NCBI RefSeq assembly: GCF_014333425.1
Contig: NZ_JACRYT010000020.1
Location: forward strand, 1 to 52,769
DNA: 52,769 nt
Reading direction: 5' to 3'
Source: Zhenpiania hominis
GTDB lineage: Bacteria; Bacillota; Clostridia; Peptostreptococcales; Anaerovoracaceae
The position numbers were made by a program, and so were the translations under genes. The notes under the pieces are model-generated. The model did not search any database and was not told the DNA's origin. It was given only the letters and a program-made list of their open reading frames with translations. Of this stretch, positions 44,641 through 52,545 are shown piece by piece (position 1 is the stretch's first letter; every line of letters begins with the position of its first letter).

Positions 44641-44682
44641 TTGTATCATGTTAATTGTATCATGCAGCAATTTTGCCTGCAA
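44641..44682 (-). promoter_or_regulatory. Promoter of the RhuM gene with overlapping direct repeats
   Basis: On the minus strand TTGCAG (44677-44682) and TACAAT (44654-44659) are 17 bases apart, with a TGA extension before the -10. A perfect 10-base direct repeat TTGTATCATG (plus strand, 44641-44650 and 44655-44664) covers the -10, so a repressor could bind there. RhuM itself has an HTH-like N-terminus and might be the regulator. Confidence 0.6.
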
Positions 44683-44711
44683 CTGCCTCCTGCCTAGAAT
44701 GTTGTTAACTT

Positions 44712-44732
44712 GTGATAAGGTAACATTATCAC
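44712..44732. repeat. 7-base palindrome upstream of the RhuM promoter
   Basis: GTGATAA (44712-44718) and TTATCAC (44726-44732) form an inverted repeat with a 7-base centre, about 30 bases upstream of the -35 box. It looks like a binding site for a dimeric regulator. Confidence 0.45.
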
Positions 44733-44850
44733 AATAGCAACTGAAAACATGGACTTAAAATAGTTATCAATATAATTAGATGAAAGTAGCGTGATTATTT
44801 CCGCATTGACTCATTACTTTTGTTTTTACCATAATCATTCATTTAATATT

Positions 44851-44997
44851 TCATTTTTTCTGTAAACGTGCCTCCAAGTCTGGTAAATTATTTAAACTCA
44901 CCGTTTCCAACGTCTGTAACTGCTGTATCACTAACGGCCGAAGCAATTCCATCCGTTCTTTTTGATTTTTACCACAGGCTGACGGCGTGCCCGTCAT
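44851..44997 (-). CDS. Small unrecognised ORF
   Basis: A 48-residue frame starting MTGTPSACGKNQKERMELL and ending LNNLPDLEARLQKK. Residues 12-46 look like a regular amphipathic helical protein, not random sequence, but there is no good ribosome site and it starts only 10 bases after the terminator hairpin of the recombinase gene. It may be the 3' end of a truncated gene. The rest of the 44564-45073 gap holds the RhuM promoter region and this hairpin. Confidence 0.3.
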   Translation of the reverse strand: MTGTPSACGKNQKERMELLRPLVIQQLQTLETVSLNNLPDLEARLQKK

Positions 44998-45006
44998 ACC
45001 ATAGAA

Positions 45007-45036
45007 GAGGCACCTGCCATTTCTGATAGGTGCCTC
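45007..45036 (-). terminator. Terminator-like hairpin after the recombinase gene
   Basis: GAGGCACCT (45007-45015) and AGGTGCCTC (45028-45036) form a perfect 9-base stem with a 12-base loop, 38 bases after the recombinase stop codon. The T-run on the minus strand is short (TTCT), so termination may be partial. Confidence 0.55.
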
Positions 45037-45073
45037 GTTTCATTTATTAATTCTTAGTGAAAGCCATTTAATC

Positions 45074-46768
45074 CTATTTAAGTTTCGAAAGCAAACACAC
45101 AACTTCGACACCCTGATTTGATACCCGTAGACAGTCCAAAACGGATCTGTCTATCGGGAAGTTAAGAATCATAGATTTAACGAAGCGCTGCTTTTCCTTC
45201 TGTTCTTTGCTTGGAAGCAGATGAATTTCTGAAACCAAAGCTTTCATCAGTTCACGCTTCTCCCTATTTGACATTGTATCATAAATATCTTCAAATGAAT
45301 CTAATAATTCAAGAACAACTTCTAAACTTACTGCATCCTGCTTTGACTTTTGAAGCCTGTTTTCACACTCTTCGATTTTATCTTCTGTTTCATAAATCTC
45401 ATCGTATATACTATCGAGACGGCGTTCCTTTTCTTCTCTTTTTCTCCAGGCATTCTTGTCTTCAAAGTCCATCTGATCCAATGACTGTTCTAAAGTTTTC
45501 TGATTGTATCTTAATTTCTTCAGATAGCTTTTATGGTGCTCCAGTTCAGCTTTGATTTCGTCTGTATCTAATGCTTTCATTAATTTTTCTCTAATATCCG
45601 CTGCAAATCTTTCATTATGCATCAGCTTACTTATAAACTCTATTACTTCTCTTTCAACCTCTACTGCAGATACACCATTCCTTTCACAACTTCCTGAACC
45701 AGATGTTTTCTTGTAATGGCTACATACATAAGAATATGTCAGTCTTTTCGTGCCATCTTTATTGGTCCACTGATTTGTATCGATATACATCGAGGATCCA
45801 CAAGTAGGACATTTCAGTATTCCCGATAATAAGTGTGCTTTGCTCTGTCCCAATTCAAAGTTTCCCCACTTGGCAGCCTTTGCTCTCAACTCCTGAATTT
45901 TATCAAAATCCTCTTCACTGACAAAAGCCTCATGTGTATAATCATCGCTCACCGTGTATTCTTCCTGCCAAACCTGTCTGTACTCATTTTCTGTTCCCGG
46001 AACTTTCTCTGTTCGTCTTCTTCCCCACACCATCTTCCCTTTATAAATCGGATGACTCAAAATCTGCTTAATGTGCTCCGTAGTCCAGTCATCAAATTTG
46101 AAATCTTTCTGATTTGGTGCCGCTCGTCTTTTATATCCTTGCTTGTTCAGATAAGTTGCTACACCTGCATATCCCAGTCCTTTATTCAGATACTTATCAA
46201 ATATTATTTGCACTACCTCTTTTTCTTCCGGCACAGTAACCAACTTATCATTTTCGATAACATATCCATATGGTGCAAACCCACCACACCAACCTCCTTT
46301 CTTGGCTTTCGTCTCTCTGCCAAGTAAAGTCTGTACAATGATGTTTTCTCTCTCCAGCTCTGCCACTGCTCCCAATATGGTTATCATCATTTTCCCCATA
46401 GATGTAGATGAATCCAGTCCATCTTCCACACACATGAGATGAACACCGTGATTCATTATAAACTCCAACGAATTCAATACATCTCTGGCATTCCTTCCGA
46501 ATCTCGACAGCTTGAATACCATCACATAATCAATCCGTTCTTTCCCGCTCTTTATATCGTCAAGCATTTCCTGAAAAGCTGTACGCCCTTCAATACTCTT
46601 ACCACTTTTTCCTTCCTCAACATATACACGCAGTACATTCATACCACGTCTGATTGCACACTCTGTAAGATACTGCTTCTGTCCTTCCAAACTATAACCT
46701 TTTACCTGTCTTTCACTACTTACCCTAATATAAATTACTGCTACTTTCCCTGCTTTGTCGTTATACAT
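45074..46768 (-). CDS. Large serine recombinase (integrative element integrase)
   Basis: 564 residues: resolvase domain with YIRVSSERQ (catalytic Ser17) and YVMVFKLSRFGRNARD, the recombinase domain with GGFAPYGYV, a zinc ribbon (CPTCGSSMY, then YVCSHYKKTSGSGSC) and a Glu/Lys-rich coiled coil near 390-470. It cuts and rejoins attP and attB through a Ser-DNA link. The last codons (GVEVVCLLSKLK) copy the rumA sequence, so the attachment site lies in the gene's own 3' end. Upstream are a small protein and ParB, an order usual at one end of clostridial conjugative elements. Confidence 0.92.
   Translation of the reverse strand: MYNDKAGKVAVIYIRVSSERQVKGYSLEGQKQYLTECAIRRGMNVLRVYVEEGKSGKSIEGRTAFQEMLDDIKSGKERIDYVMVFKLSRFGRNARDVLNSLEFIMNHGVHLMCVEDGLDSSTSMGKMMITILGAVAELERENIIVQTLLGRETKAKKGGWCGGFAPYGYVIENDKLVTVPEEKEVVQIIFDKYLNKGLGYAGVATYLNKQGYKRRAAPNQKDFKFDDWTTEHIKQILSHPIYKGKMVWGRRRTEKVPGTENEYRQVWQEEYTVSDDYTHEAFVSEEDFDKIQELRAKAAKWGNFELGQSKAHLLSGILKCPTCGSSMYIDTNQWTNKDGTKRLTYSYVCSHYKKTSGSGSCERNGVSAVEVEREVIEFISKLMHNERFAADIREKLMKALDTDEIKAELEHHKSYLKKLRYNQKTLEQSLDQMDFEDKNAWRKREEKERRLDSIYDEIYETEDKIEECENRLQKSKQDAVSLEVVLELLDSFEDIYDTMSNREKRELMKALVSEIHLLPSKEQKEKQRFVKSMILNFPIDRSVLDCLRVSNQGVEVVCLLSKLK
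45087..45109. other. Candidate attachment site (right copy) in the recombinase 3' end
   Basis: Matches 43481-43503 at 21 of 23 positions. It covers the codons for VEVVCLLS near the end of the recombinase gene, so integration would rebuild the same short peptide in either the recombinase or rumA. Confidence 0.6.
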
Positions 46769-46835
46769 TTCTCTCCTCCTAATATTTTCTGTGGATATTA
46801 TGTAATGACGACACTTTCCGTATCGTCACTATGCC

Positions 46836-47012
46836 CTATGCTGCTTCCTGTGTATTGCTGTTATATCTGATGATTCCCTCTGCCATTAAGTTCAGGAACT
46901 TCTGATAGTTATTGGAACAATACACTTCATTCTCTGCAAACTCAGCTTTAGGGACATATATAAGCATGCCTGATGCAATTTCATATGCATCATAGTTAGT
47001 TCTATCATTCAT
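46836..47012 (-). CDS. Small conserved-looking protein upstream of the recombinase
   Basis: 58 residues from Met at 47012 (MNDRTNYDAYEIASGMLIYVPKAEF), chosen because AAGGGGTGG lies 6 bases before it. No family recognised. Its place between parB and the recombinase, 67 bases before the latter, suggests a small accessory or excision-control protein, but it lacks an obvious DNA-binding motif. Confidence 0.55.
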   Translation of the reverse strand: MNDRTNYDAYEIASGMLIYVPKAEFAENEVYCSNNYQKFLNLMAEGIIRYNSNTQEAA

Positions 47013-47066
47013 GCATATCCACCCCTTAATTCTAATCAAGTGCTATTAAGTTGTTAATTGTATCAA

Positions 47067-47927
47067 CTATCTGCTGCCACGGTTCGCTCTTTTCCTCTCT
47101 TCACGCCTTCTCCAGTCTGCTAAAAGTTTTATTATCACCTGCTCTATTTGCTTAGATGAATATTCTTCCGGAAAGAAATGTGATATCAGCTCTCGTTTGA
47201 TCTTTATCTGTTCCTTCTGATTTGGCTTCTGTTCTGCCATGATGTTCACTATAGATTCATAGTCCAGTAAACCTTGCTGATAAAGTTCTTTCATAACTGT
47301 CGCCTGATGCAATGACGGAGTCATATCATCATATTCAATGATTTCATGTATTATATCCTGCGACTCTGCATCAAGATACGAAAGTGCTACTGCAGGCGTC
47401 AATGCAATCCTGTTTTCATCCACAAGTTCCAAAAGTTTTGGAATCAGCTTAGTCAGCCTGATATATCGTTGTATTTGCCTCCCACTTTCCTCTGAAGTTT
47501 CTGCAAGTTCATCTCGTGAACGCTTCTCGTGGACAACTTGTCCACATGTTTTCTTTTGCTGCGCTCTGATCTCCTGCAAAGCTTCCAGCCTCAACTTGTA
47601 AGCAAATCCTTTTTCAGATGGCAGTACTTTTTCTCTCTGCATGTTGCTTTCCACAAGCATGACTGCTGCCATATTTCTGTCCAGTTCTTTAACGATTACC
47701 GGCAAGTTATCAATGCCAAGATATACGCATGCCCACTTTCTTCTGTGACCACTGACGATTTCATATTTGCCTTTTTCATTCTTCCATACAATAAGCGGTA
47801 CAAGCACGCCATATTTTTCAATACTTTCTATCAACTGTACCATCTCCGCATCCAATCTGACCTTATATGGGTTGTTTGGATATTCAACTAAAACTTCTCT
47901 GTTCATCATTACTACTTCATACTTCAT
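47067..47927 (-). CDS. ParB/RepB/Spo0J-type partition protein
   Basis: 286 residues: ParB N-terminal domain with NPYKVRLDAEMVQLIESIEKYGVLVPLIV, YEIVSGHRRKWA (the CTP/arginine patch) and VESNMQREKVLPSEKGFAYKLRLEAL, then a central helix-turn-helix region (SEESGRQIQRYIRLTKLIPKLLELVDE) and a Lys/Arg-rich tail. It binds centromere-like sites and helps to maintain or partition an element. No ParA is encoded next to it, as is common in integrative elements. Confidence 0.88.
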   Translation of the reverse strand: MKYEVVMMNREVLVEYPNNPYKVRLDAEMVQLIESIEKYGVLVPLIVWKNEKGKYEIVSGHRRKWACVYLGIDNLPVIVKELDRNMAAVMLVESNMQREKVLPSEKGFAYKLRLEALQEIRAQQKKTCGQVVHEKRSRDELAETSEESGRQIQRYIRLTKLIPKLLELVDENRIALTPAVALSYLDAESQDIIHEIIEYDDMTPSLHQATVMKELYQQGLLDYESIVNIMAEQKPNQKEQIKIKRELISHFFPEEYSSKQIEQVIIKLLADWRRREERKRANRGSR

Positions 47928-48040
47928 TCTCGTGTCCTCCTATATTCTCTTCTTTCAGAATGTAATATTCTTTCATACTTTTTCTATAAGTCTTACATAG
48001 GTATAGGTCTGTGCTTTTACCGTCTACCATTTGCACATAC

Positions 48041-48376
48041 TCACATACGCATTTTGATTTTCCATAAAATCTCTTCTGCCTTGGGTGTCAGCGTATACCA
48101 GTAAGTCCGGTCATACTTTTTCTTGTTATAATTGCCTTTGTATAGCATGTCATCATCAAGCAACTTCTGTATCGCCCTGCGTATCTGGTTCTCAGTCAGA
48201 TAGTCGTGTGTCGATTCAGCTAGATTGTGTATGCTGCAATACACCCAATAGTAGCCGTCATAATAATGGATTCTATTCTTTTCATTCTCCTCCACCCAGT
48301 AAGCAATGTTGAAAAATATCACTGCAGCTGTAACACCATACATCTTGGCAATTTCCGTGTGAAATCTGTGTACCAT
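48041..48376 (-). CDS. Winged-helix protein of replication-initiator type
   Basis: 111 residues behind a very strong ribosome site (GGAGGT). The sequence HTEIAKMYGVTAAVIFFNIAYWVEEN, YYWVYCSIHNLAESTHDYLTENQIRRAIQKLLDDDML and YWYTLTPKAEEIL resembles the N-terminal winged-helix domain of phage and plasmid replisome organisers. It is too short for a full initiator, so it may bind DNA only. The repeats at 48427-48580 lie just upstream and could be its targets. Confidence 0.6.
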   Translation of the reverse strand: MVHRFHTEIAKMYGVTAAVIFFNIAYWVEENEKNRIHYYDGYYWVYCSIHNLAESTHDYLTENQIRRAIQKLLDDDMLYKGNYNKKKYDRTYWYTLTPKAEEILWKIKMRM

Positions 48377-48426
48377 CTTTCTACCTCCTTTCCATGTGAT
48401 AAGGATTTCAAAAAAAGTCCCCTCAC

Positions 48427-48580
48427 TATGTAGGCAATGGGAAAGGCAAAAATATAAGGGTCATTTGTAAATTTTTATAAATCCTTTTAAATCTCCTCTA
48501 ATTAGTAGGCAGTGAGAATGGTGAAAATATAAGGTGTGATAATAAATTTCTTAAATTTTTTCTAATTACTAGGCAACGAG
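48427..48580. repeat. Three imperfect iteron-like direct repeats
   Basis: Copies begin at about 48427, 48501 and 48565, sharing the core TAGGCARYGRGA (48431, 48506 and 48570) and, in the first two, a following AAAATATAAGG. Spacings are about 75 and 64 bases with very AT-rich DNA between them. They fill the 296-base gap between the winged-helix gene and the terminator of the next operon and look like a replication origin or autoregulatory region. Confidence 0.5.
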
Positions 48581-48625
48581 ACACACCCGTTTGTCGGACC
48601 TCTCATGTTTTCAGGCAATAAAAAA

Positions 48626-48652
48626 TCCTCTCCAGATTAATCCCGGAGAGGA
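48626..48652 (-). terminator. Intrinsic terminator of the AbiE-HEPN operon
   Basis: TCCTCTCC (48626-48633) and GGAGAGGA (48645-48652) form a perfect 8-base stem with an 11-base loop. On the minus strand a run of six Ts follows directly. It lies 21 bases after the stop codon of the 648-residue gene, closing the operon. Confidence 0.8.
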
Positions 48653-48672
48653 GAGCTTAATTTTATAAACTA

Positions 48673-50619
48673 TTACCATTCATTAAATATAGCTTTTGTT
48701 CGTTCTAATAAATTCAAATCATCATTTATTTTTAATACACATAACACAAACAATTTCAATATAATCCAATAGTTTTTCTCATGTATTTTTTCATCTTCTA
48801 AGGCATTGGGCTGTGAACCATGCAAATACATATTTCTTAAATCATTGCCATTGTTAAAAGTTGCTTTATTCAAATAAAAATCAAAATAATCCGCTTCGTG
48901 CTTTGAAAACAATGATGATCTAAATATTACAATGCCTTCTGACTCCATTATTTTTAAAGTTTCTCTTAACTTTTCAGATAAATGCCAAAAACTTATAACT
49001 TCATTATCATTCAATTGCCGTAATAATTGGATTCTATCAAGATTATTAAATTTAATTTCATGGTTATCAATAATTATAAATTTATTTTCTATTAGCCAAT
49101 CTATAATTCGTTTTGTAAAATCGTTAAAATCATCATCGTAAATCACTTCATTAGTTAAAAGATCATAGAATGAATCATATGTTTTATCTATCCTTTCTAC
49201 ATGCGCTATAATGCTCTGATCGGAAAATAAATGATGACAAGCAGTTCTAAAAATCTCACCTGTTCCATACACATATTTTTCTTTTACAGCACTACTGCAA
49301 TCGTTAAATTTCATATGTGATGATGACATTTGGAATAACTCTTGATCAATATATCCATCCTCAACAAACAAATTGTACTGTTTTAAGACACCATCCATTT
49401 CCGATAACAATGTTCTACATTTTTCTAAATATGTAGTGCTTTCTGATGGAGTATTCATACGGAAATTATCGATTGAAAACTCTTCTTTTAAATATTTTTC
49501 AAAAAACCATTTTAAAACTGTTTCTAAATATATATTGTTTTCTTTTAATTGCTGATAATATCCAGCCATTTGCAAATCAGCAAGTAAATTCAAAGTACTT
49601 GCTGAGTACCCTGGCTCATATGCATATCTTGATCTCATAAACAGAAATTTTTCTACTACGCCTTTATAGATATCCTTTTCAACTAAAGTAATTCTACCTT
49701 GTGAGTCCAAATACCCAAACAAATAAATAAAATTATTTAAAAGTGTTGGCTCATCTAAGTTTTCCCTAATCCAATTTATATTATATTTACAAGATATATT
49801 ATGCAAATCCACATTAACTTCAGGATCATCTGTTTCCATTTTAGTAAATATTACTGTAATTTCAGTTTTTATACCTGTACCATTTGAAAAAAGTTTTTTT
49901 TCTTGTATTTGCACTTTTTTTCTTGCCTGTAATCTTACTTTATCCCCAATTACTAAAGAATCCGGATTATCTTGAATGTTCGCAATCAATCGCAAATAGT
50001 TCAAATCCGATTCTTCATATAAAATATATTTTTTTATAATTTCTTTTTTATCTTCTAATGTTAATTCTTTTGGAAAATATAAACGTTCATTTTTAAAGGA
50101 ATGATGAACTTCATATTCATCTAAAAGCCACTCTGCCGCATTTTCTTCTAACATAAGTTCATTTCGGATATCGACACCATAAGCAACCACTATATCTTTT
50201 TCATGCAAAATATTCCATATTCCATTTTGTTCATTATTTATAGCATTGGAAATAATAGTGTAATCGAATTTATTAAACAATTTATATAGGCTAAACGCTT
50301 CCCAAAACATTTTTTTATATTGATAAACAATATTCCCATACAATGCAGCAAATTGCTCTTGTCTTATGCAATTAAAAAATTTGCCTATAATACCTTTCAA
50401 TTTTTTAATAATGGCTTTATTTTTTTCTAGTTGTGATTCACTCCAAATTGCGGGGAATATTTCACTGTCTATATATTTACATACCACATATAATTCTATT
50501 ATTTCATTTATATCTGTGTACTCACTCTCATCAGTATAATGATTTAAAAGAGCATCCATTCTCTTTAAGTGAATACCCAAAGCCCAGTCATCAGGCGATA
50601 GCCACTTTATATATTCCAT
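48673..50619 (-). CDS. Unrecognised 648-residue protein with a C-terminal HEPN-like motif
   Basis: I do not recognise the family. The protein is acidic, largely helical, without signal peptide or membrane segment. Near the C-terminus NDLRNMYLHGSQPN contains R595-x4-H600, followed by a hydrophobic helix (YWIILKLFVLCVLKI); this is how many HEPN RNases and abortive-infection proteins end. It starts 19 bases after the AbiEii stop codon with its own ribosome site (GAGGAAAAG) and is followed by the operon's terminator, so it is part of the same transcript as abiEi and abiEii. Inference: an RNase or sensor subunit of an extended AbiE-type defence system. The function is not established. Confidence 0.7.
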   Translation of the reverse strand: MEYIKWLSPDDWALGIHLKRMDALLNHYTDESEYTDINEIIELYVVCKYIDSEIFPAIWSESQLEKNKAIIKKLKGIIGKFFNCIRQEQFAALYGNIVYQYKKMFWEAFSLYKLFNKFDYTIISNAINNEQNGIWNILHEKDIVVAYGVDIRNELMLEENAAEWLLDEYEVHHSFKNERLYFPKELTLEDKKEIIKKYILYEESDLNYLRLIANIQDNPDSLVIGDKVRLQARKKVQIQEKKLFSNGTGIKTEITVIFTKMETDDPEVNVDLHNISCKYNINWIRENLDEPTLLNNFIYLFGYLDSQGRITLVEKDIYKGVVEKFLFMRSRYAYEPGYSASTLNLLADLQMAGYYQQLKENNIYLETVLKWFFEKYLKEEFSIDNFRMNTPSESTTYLEKCRTLLSEMDGVLKQYNLFVEDGYIDQELFQMSSSHMKFNDCSSAVKEKYVYGTGEIFRTACHHLFSDQSIIAHVERIDKTYDSFYDLLTNEVIYDDDFNDFTKRIIDWLIENKFIIIDNHEIKFNNLDRIQLLRQLNDNEVISFWHLSEKLRETLKIMESEGIVIFRSSLFSKHEADYFDFYLNKATFNNGNDLRNMYLHGSQPNALEDEKIHEKNYWIILKLFVLCVLKINDDLNLLERTKAIFNEW

Positions 50620-50638
50620 ATACTTTTCCTCATCCTAA

Positions 50639-51583
50639 TTACTTTTGACATTTCCATACTGCCATTGGATGATTTTTTATTCTTTCTAATATCTCTTTAT
50701 CATCAAATAACAGTTCTGGTTTATAATTCTTGTTTTCAAATTCTGTCATATACTGTAATTCCTGTTCTGTTAGCTGCATCAAATCATGAATATATTCTTT
50801 TGCGTTCTGTTTTCGTGCATCCAAGTCAAAATGCTCTTTTTTCTTTATAACAGGGAATAAATCTCTGCGGATTTTCGCAAATGTTAATTTATCTATTGCA
50901 GATGTATCAAAAGATTTATTTACCGTTTCCTGCGATATCGTATTATAAAACACAATACATTTACGGAACATATCTTCTTCCGACTCATCAAACAATCCTA
51001 AAAATGTCATATTATTAAAATCATATAAATCTCTGGCTGCTGCCCTACTCATAAGCGCATTAGCTTTTGCTGCAAATATTTCCATTGGTGCGAGGGTCAA
51101 CACTTCCAGTTCATCATCGAAAATATCTGACAGCACTTTTCTTTTTATCGGCCCAAATACGTGTGCACGTAAAGAATAATTTATTTCTATCTTAAGAACA
51201 TCTTTATTACCTCCGGCATTCTGATACTGATAATAGAATGCATCTAAGCTATGGCTGAATCTTGAAGATGGAGACAGAGTATAACCTTCTTCTGCCATAT
51301 ATTCTTTAATGATTTCTGAAATCTTTTCTCTGGCATATTCCATCTCAGTTTTATCACTATTGGGTATGTAGTCCAAATCGATGTCAACAGACAATCTCGG
51401 TAAATTGAAAATAGTCATGTTGATGGCAGTTCCACCCTTTAATGCCAAATGTTCTTTCAAATATTCATGTTCATTGATAAACTTTAATACATTTTTTAAT
51501 CTTAGTACCTTTTCAAAAGTATCCCTTACAAATCCATTTTCTTTTGCAATCCTACCTATTACTGCTTTGTTATACTCCATCAT
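50639..51583 (-). CDS. abiEii: AbiEii/AbiGii-family nucleotidyltransferase toxin
   Basis: 314 residues with the nucleotidyltransferase motif LALKGGTAINMTIF (Gly50-Gly51) and RLSVDIDLDYIP (Asp67, Asp69), which bind the nucleotide and metals. AbiEii toxins transfer nucleotides to a cellular target, reported to be tRNA in related MenT enzymes, and stop growth during phage infection. The start overlaps the end of the AbiEi gene by 14 bases, the usual antitoxin-toxin coupling. Full-length for the family. Confidence 0.88.
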   Translation of the reverse strand: MMEYNKAVIGRIAKENGFVRDTFEKVLRLKNVLKFINEHEYLKEHLALKGGTAINMTIFNLPRLSVDIDLDYIPNSDKTEMEYAREKISEIIKEYMAEEGYTLSPSSRFSHSLDAFYYQYQNAGGNKDVLKIEINYSLRAHVFGPIKRKVLSDIFDDELEVLTLAPMEIFAAKANALMSRAAARDLYDFNNMTFLGLFDESEEDMFRKCIVFYNTISQETVNKSFDTSAIDKLTFAKIRRDLFPVIKKKEHFDLDARKQNAKEYIHDLMQLTEQELQYMTEFENKNYKPELLFDDKEILERIKNHPMAVWKCQK

Positions 51584-52340
51584 AATCCTTTATCTCCCCA
51601 TTCTTCATTACATCTAATTCATATGGAATTATCAGATTCCACTCTTTCTGAAATTTCCCCTGTTTATAGTCTTTGGACAGATATCGCTTACTCTTTCCGA
51701 TTTTGTTTTTACATTCATCAAAAAAGGTATTTGATAATCCAAGCTGAACTTTTTTATCTGCAAGTAAGAATCCTATTTTCTGATATAAAAACTGATTATC
51801 ATATTCAGATAAATAATATAACAATCTCTCCTCTTTCAGATTAGTAACCATCTCTAAATTTGCAACAACTTCTTCCATGCCTGATATTTTATCCATATCT
51901 TTGATGCTGTCAACGATAGTTCGTTCTTTATCTGTAACTTTTATGCCACCGCTATACTCAACGGTATTGACCCCTTCGCTGATTTTTGCCGGAACATATA
52001 AATATGTGTACCCATCAAATTCAAAACTGTTGAATTTAGAATCAGAAGACACATATACATCATAAAATACTTGATCTGTCATTCCATAATACTCCGCCGC
52101 AGTATGATGGGATATACATGCACTATCTGACAAAGCACTAGCTATCTGGAATCGATTTGCAACAGGCGCTCCAGTTTCACCACTGATACAGGTATACAGA
52201 TTATTTCTGATTTTTTCAACCATACCTTTCTTGATCAATCGCTTTATCGCACTGCGAGCACTTTCTATATTATCGTAAAATATCATTACCTGTTCCATTG
52301 TAAAAACAGGGTATTTTAATAGTTCGAAATATAAATTCAT
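51570..52340 (-). CDS. abiEi: AbiEi-family antitoxin and repressor
   Basis: 256 residues. The N-terminal 60 form a winged helix (FTMEQVMIFYDNIESARSAIKRLIKKGMVEKIRNNLYTC), and the rest matches the AbiEi domain (SDSACISHHTAAEYYG, TDKERTIVDSIKDMDKISGMEEV). AbiEi binds inverted repeats in its own promoter and counteracts the AbiEii enzyme in a type IV toxin-antitoxin manner. The inverted repeats at 52366-52395 and 52415-52456 around its promoter fit this autoregulation. Confidence 0.85.
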   Translation of the reverse strand: MNLYFELLKYPVFTMEQVMIFYDNIESARSAIKRLIKKGMVEKIRNNLYTCISGETGAPVANRFQIASALSDSACISHHTAAEYYGMTDQVFYDVYVSSDSKFNSFEFDGYTYLYVPAKISEGVNTVEYSGGIKVTDKERTIVDSIKDMDKISGMEEVVANLEMVTNLKEERLLYYLSEYDNQFLYQKIGFLLADKKVQLGLSNTFFDECKNKIGKSKRYLSKDYKQGKFQKEWNLIIPYELDVMKNGEIKDYDGV

Positions 52341-52365
52341 TTTAAATTCCTCTCAATATAGGTTT

Positions 52366-52395
52366 GTTTAAAACTGTTTTAACTCTATTTTAAAC
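52366..52395. promoter_or_regulatory. 8-base inverted repeat in the abiEi leader
   Basis: GTTTAAAA (52366-52373) and TTTTAAAC (52388-52395) form a symmetric site just downstream of the -10 box, with a related GTTTTAAC between them. A repressor bound here would block transcription of the operon. Confidence 0.5.
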
Positions 52396-52396
52396 C

Positions 52397-52425
52397 ATTA
52401 TAGCATCAATCATACTATAAAACAA
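52397..52425 (-). promoter_or_regulatory. Promoter of the AbiE-HEPN operon
   Basis: TTGTTT (52420-52425) and a perfect TATAAT (52397-52402) on the minus strand have a 17-base spacer. The start would be near 52390, giving a leader of about 50 bases. The -35 box is inside an arm of the 11-base inverted repeat. Confidence 0.75.
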
Positions 52426-52456
52426 GAGGGGTAAGTTTAAATATTTTGTTTTATAG
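52415..52456. promoter_or_regulatory. 11-base perfect inverted repeat covering the -35 box (AbiEi operator candidate)
   Basis: CTATAAAACAA (52415-52425) is mirrored exactly by TTGTTTTATAG (52446-52456), 20 bases apart. One arm contains the -35 box of the abiEi promoter. AbiEi antitoxins are known to bind such pairs of sites. Confidence 0.65.
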
Positions 52457-52505
52457 TTTCTTATTAAACTATATCTACAATAAATTAAACCCATGATAGA
52501 AAGAT

Positions 52506-52533
52506 AATTCCCCTTTTTTACAAAAGGGGAATT
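52506..52533. repeat. 12-base perfect palindrome with a 4-base loop
   Basis: AATTCCCCTTTT (52506-52517) and AAAAGGGGAATT (52522-52533) are exact mirror images separated by TTAC. It stands between the abiE promoter and the IS1182-type transposase and may be a terminal or insertion-target palindrome of the IS. Confidence 0.5.
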
Positions 52534-52545
52534 CAGACTGTAGAC

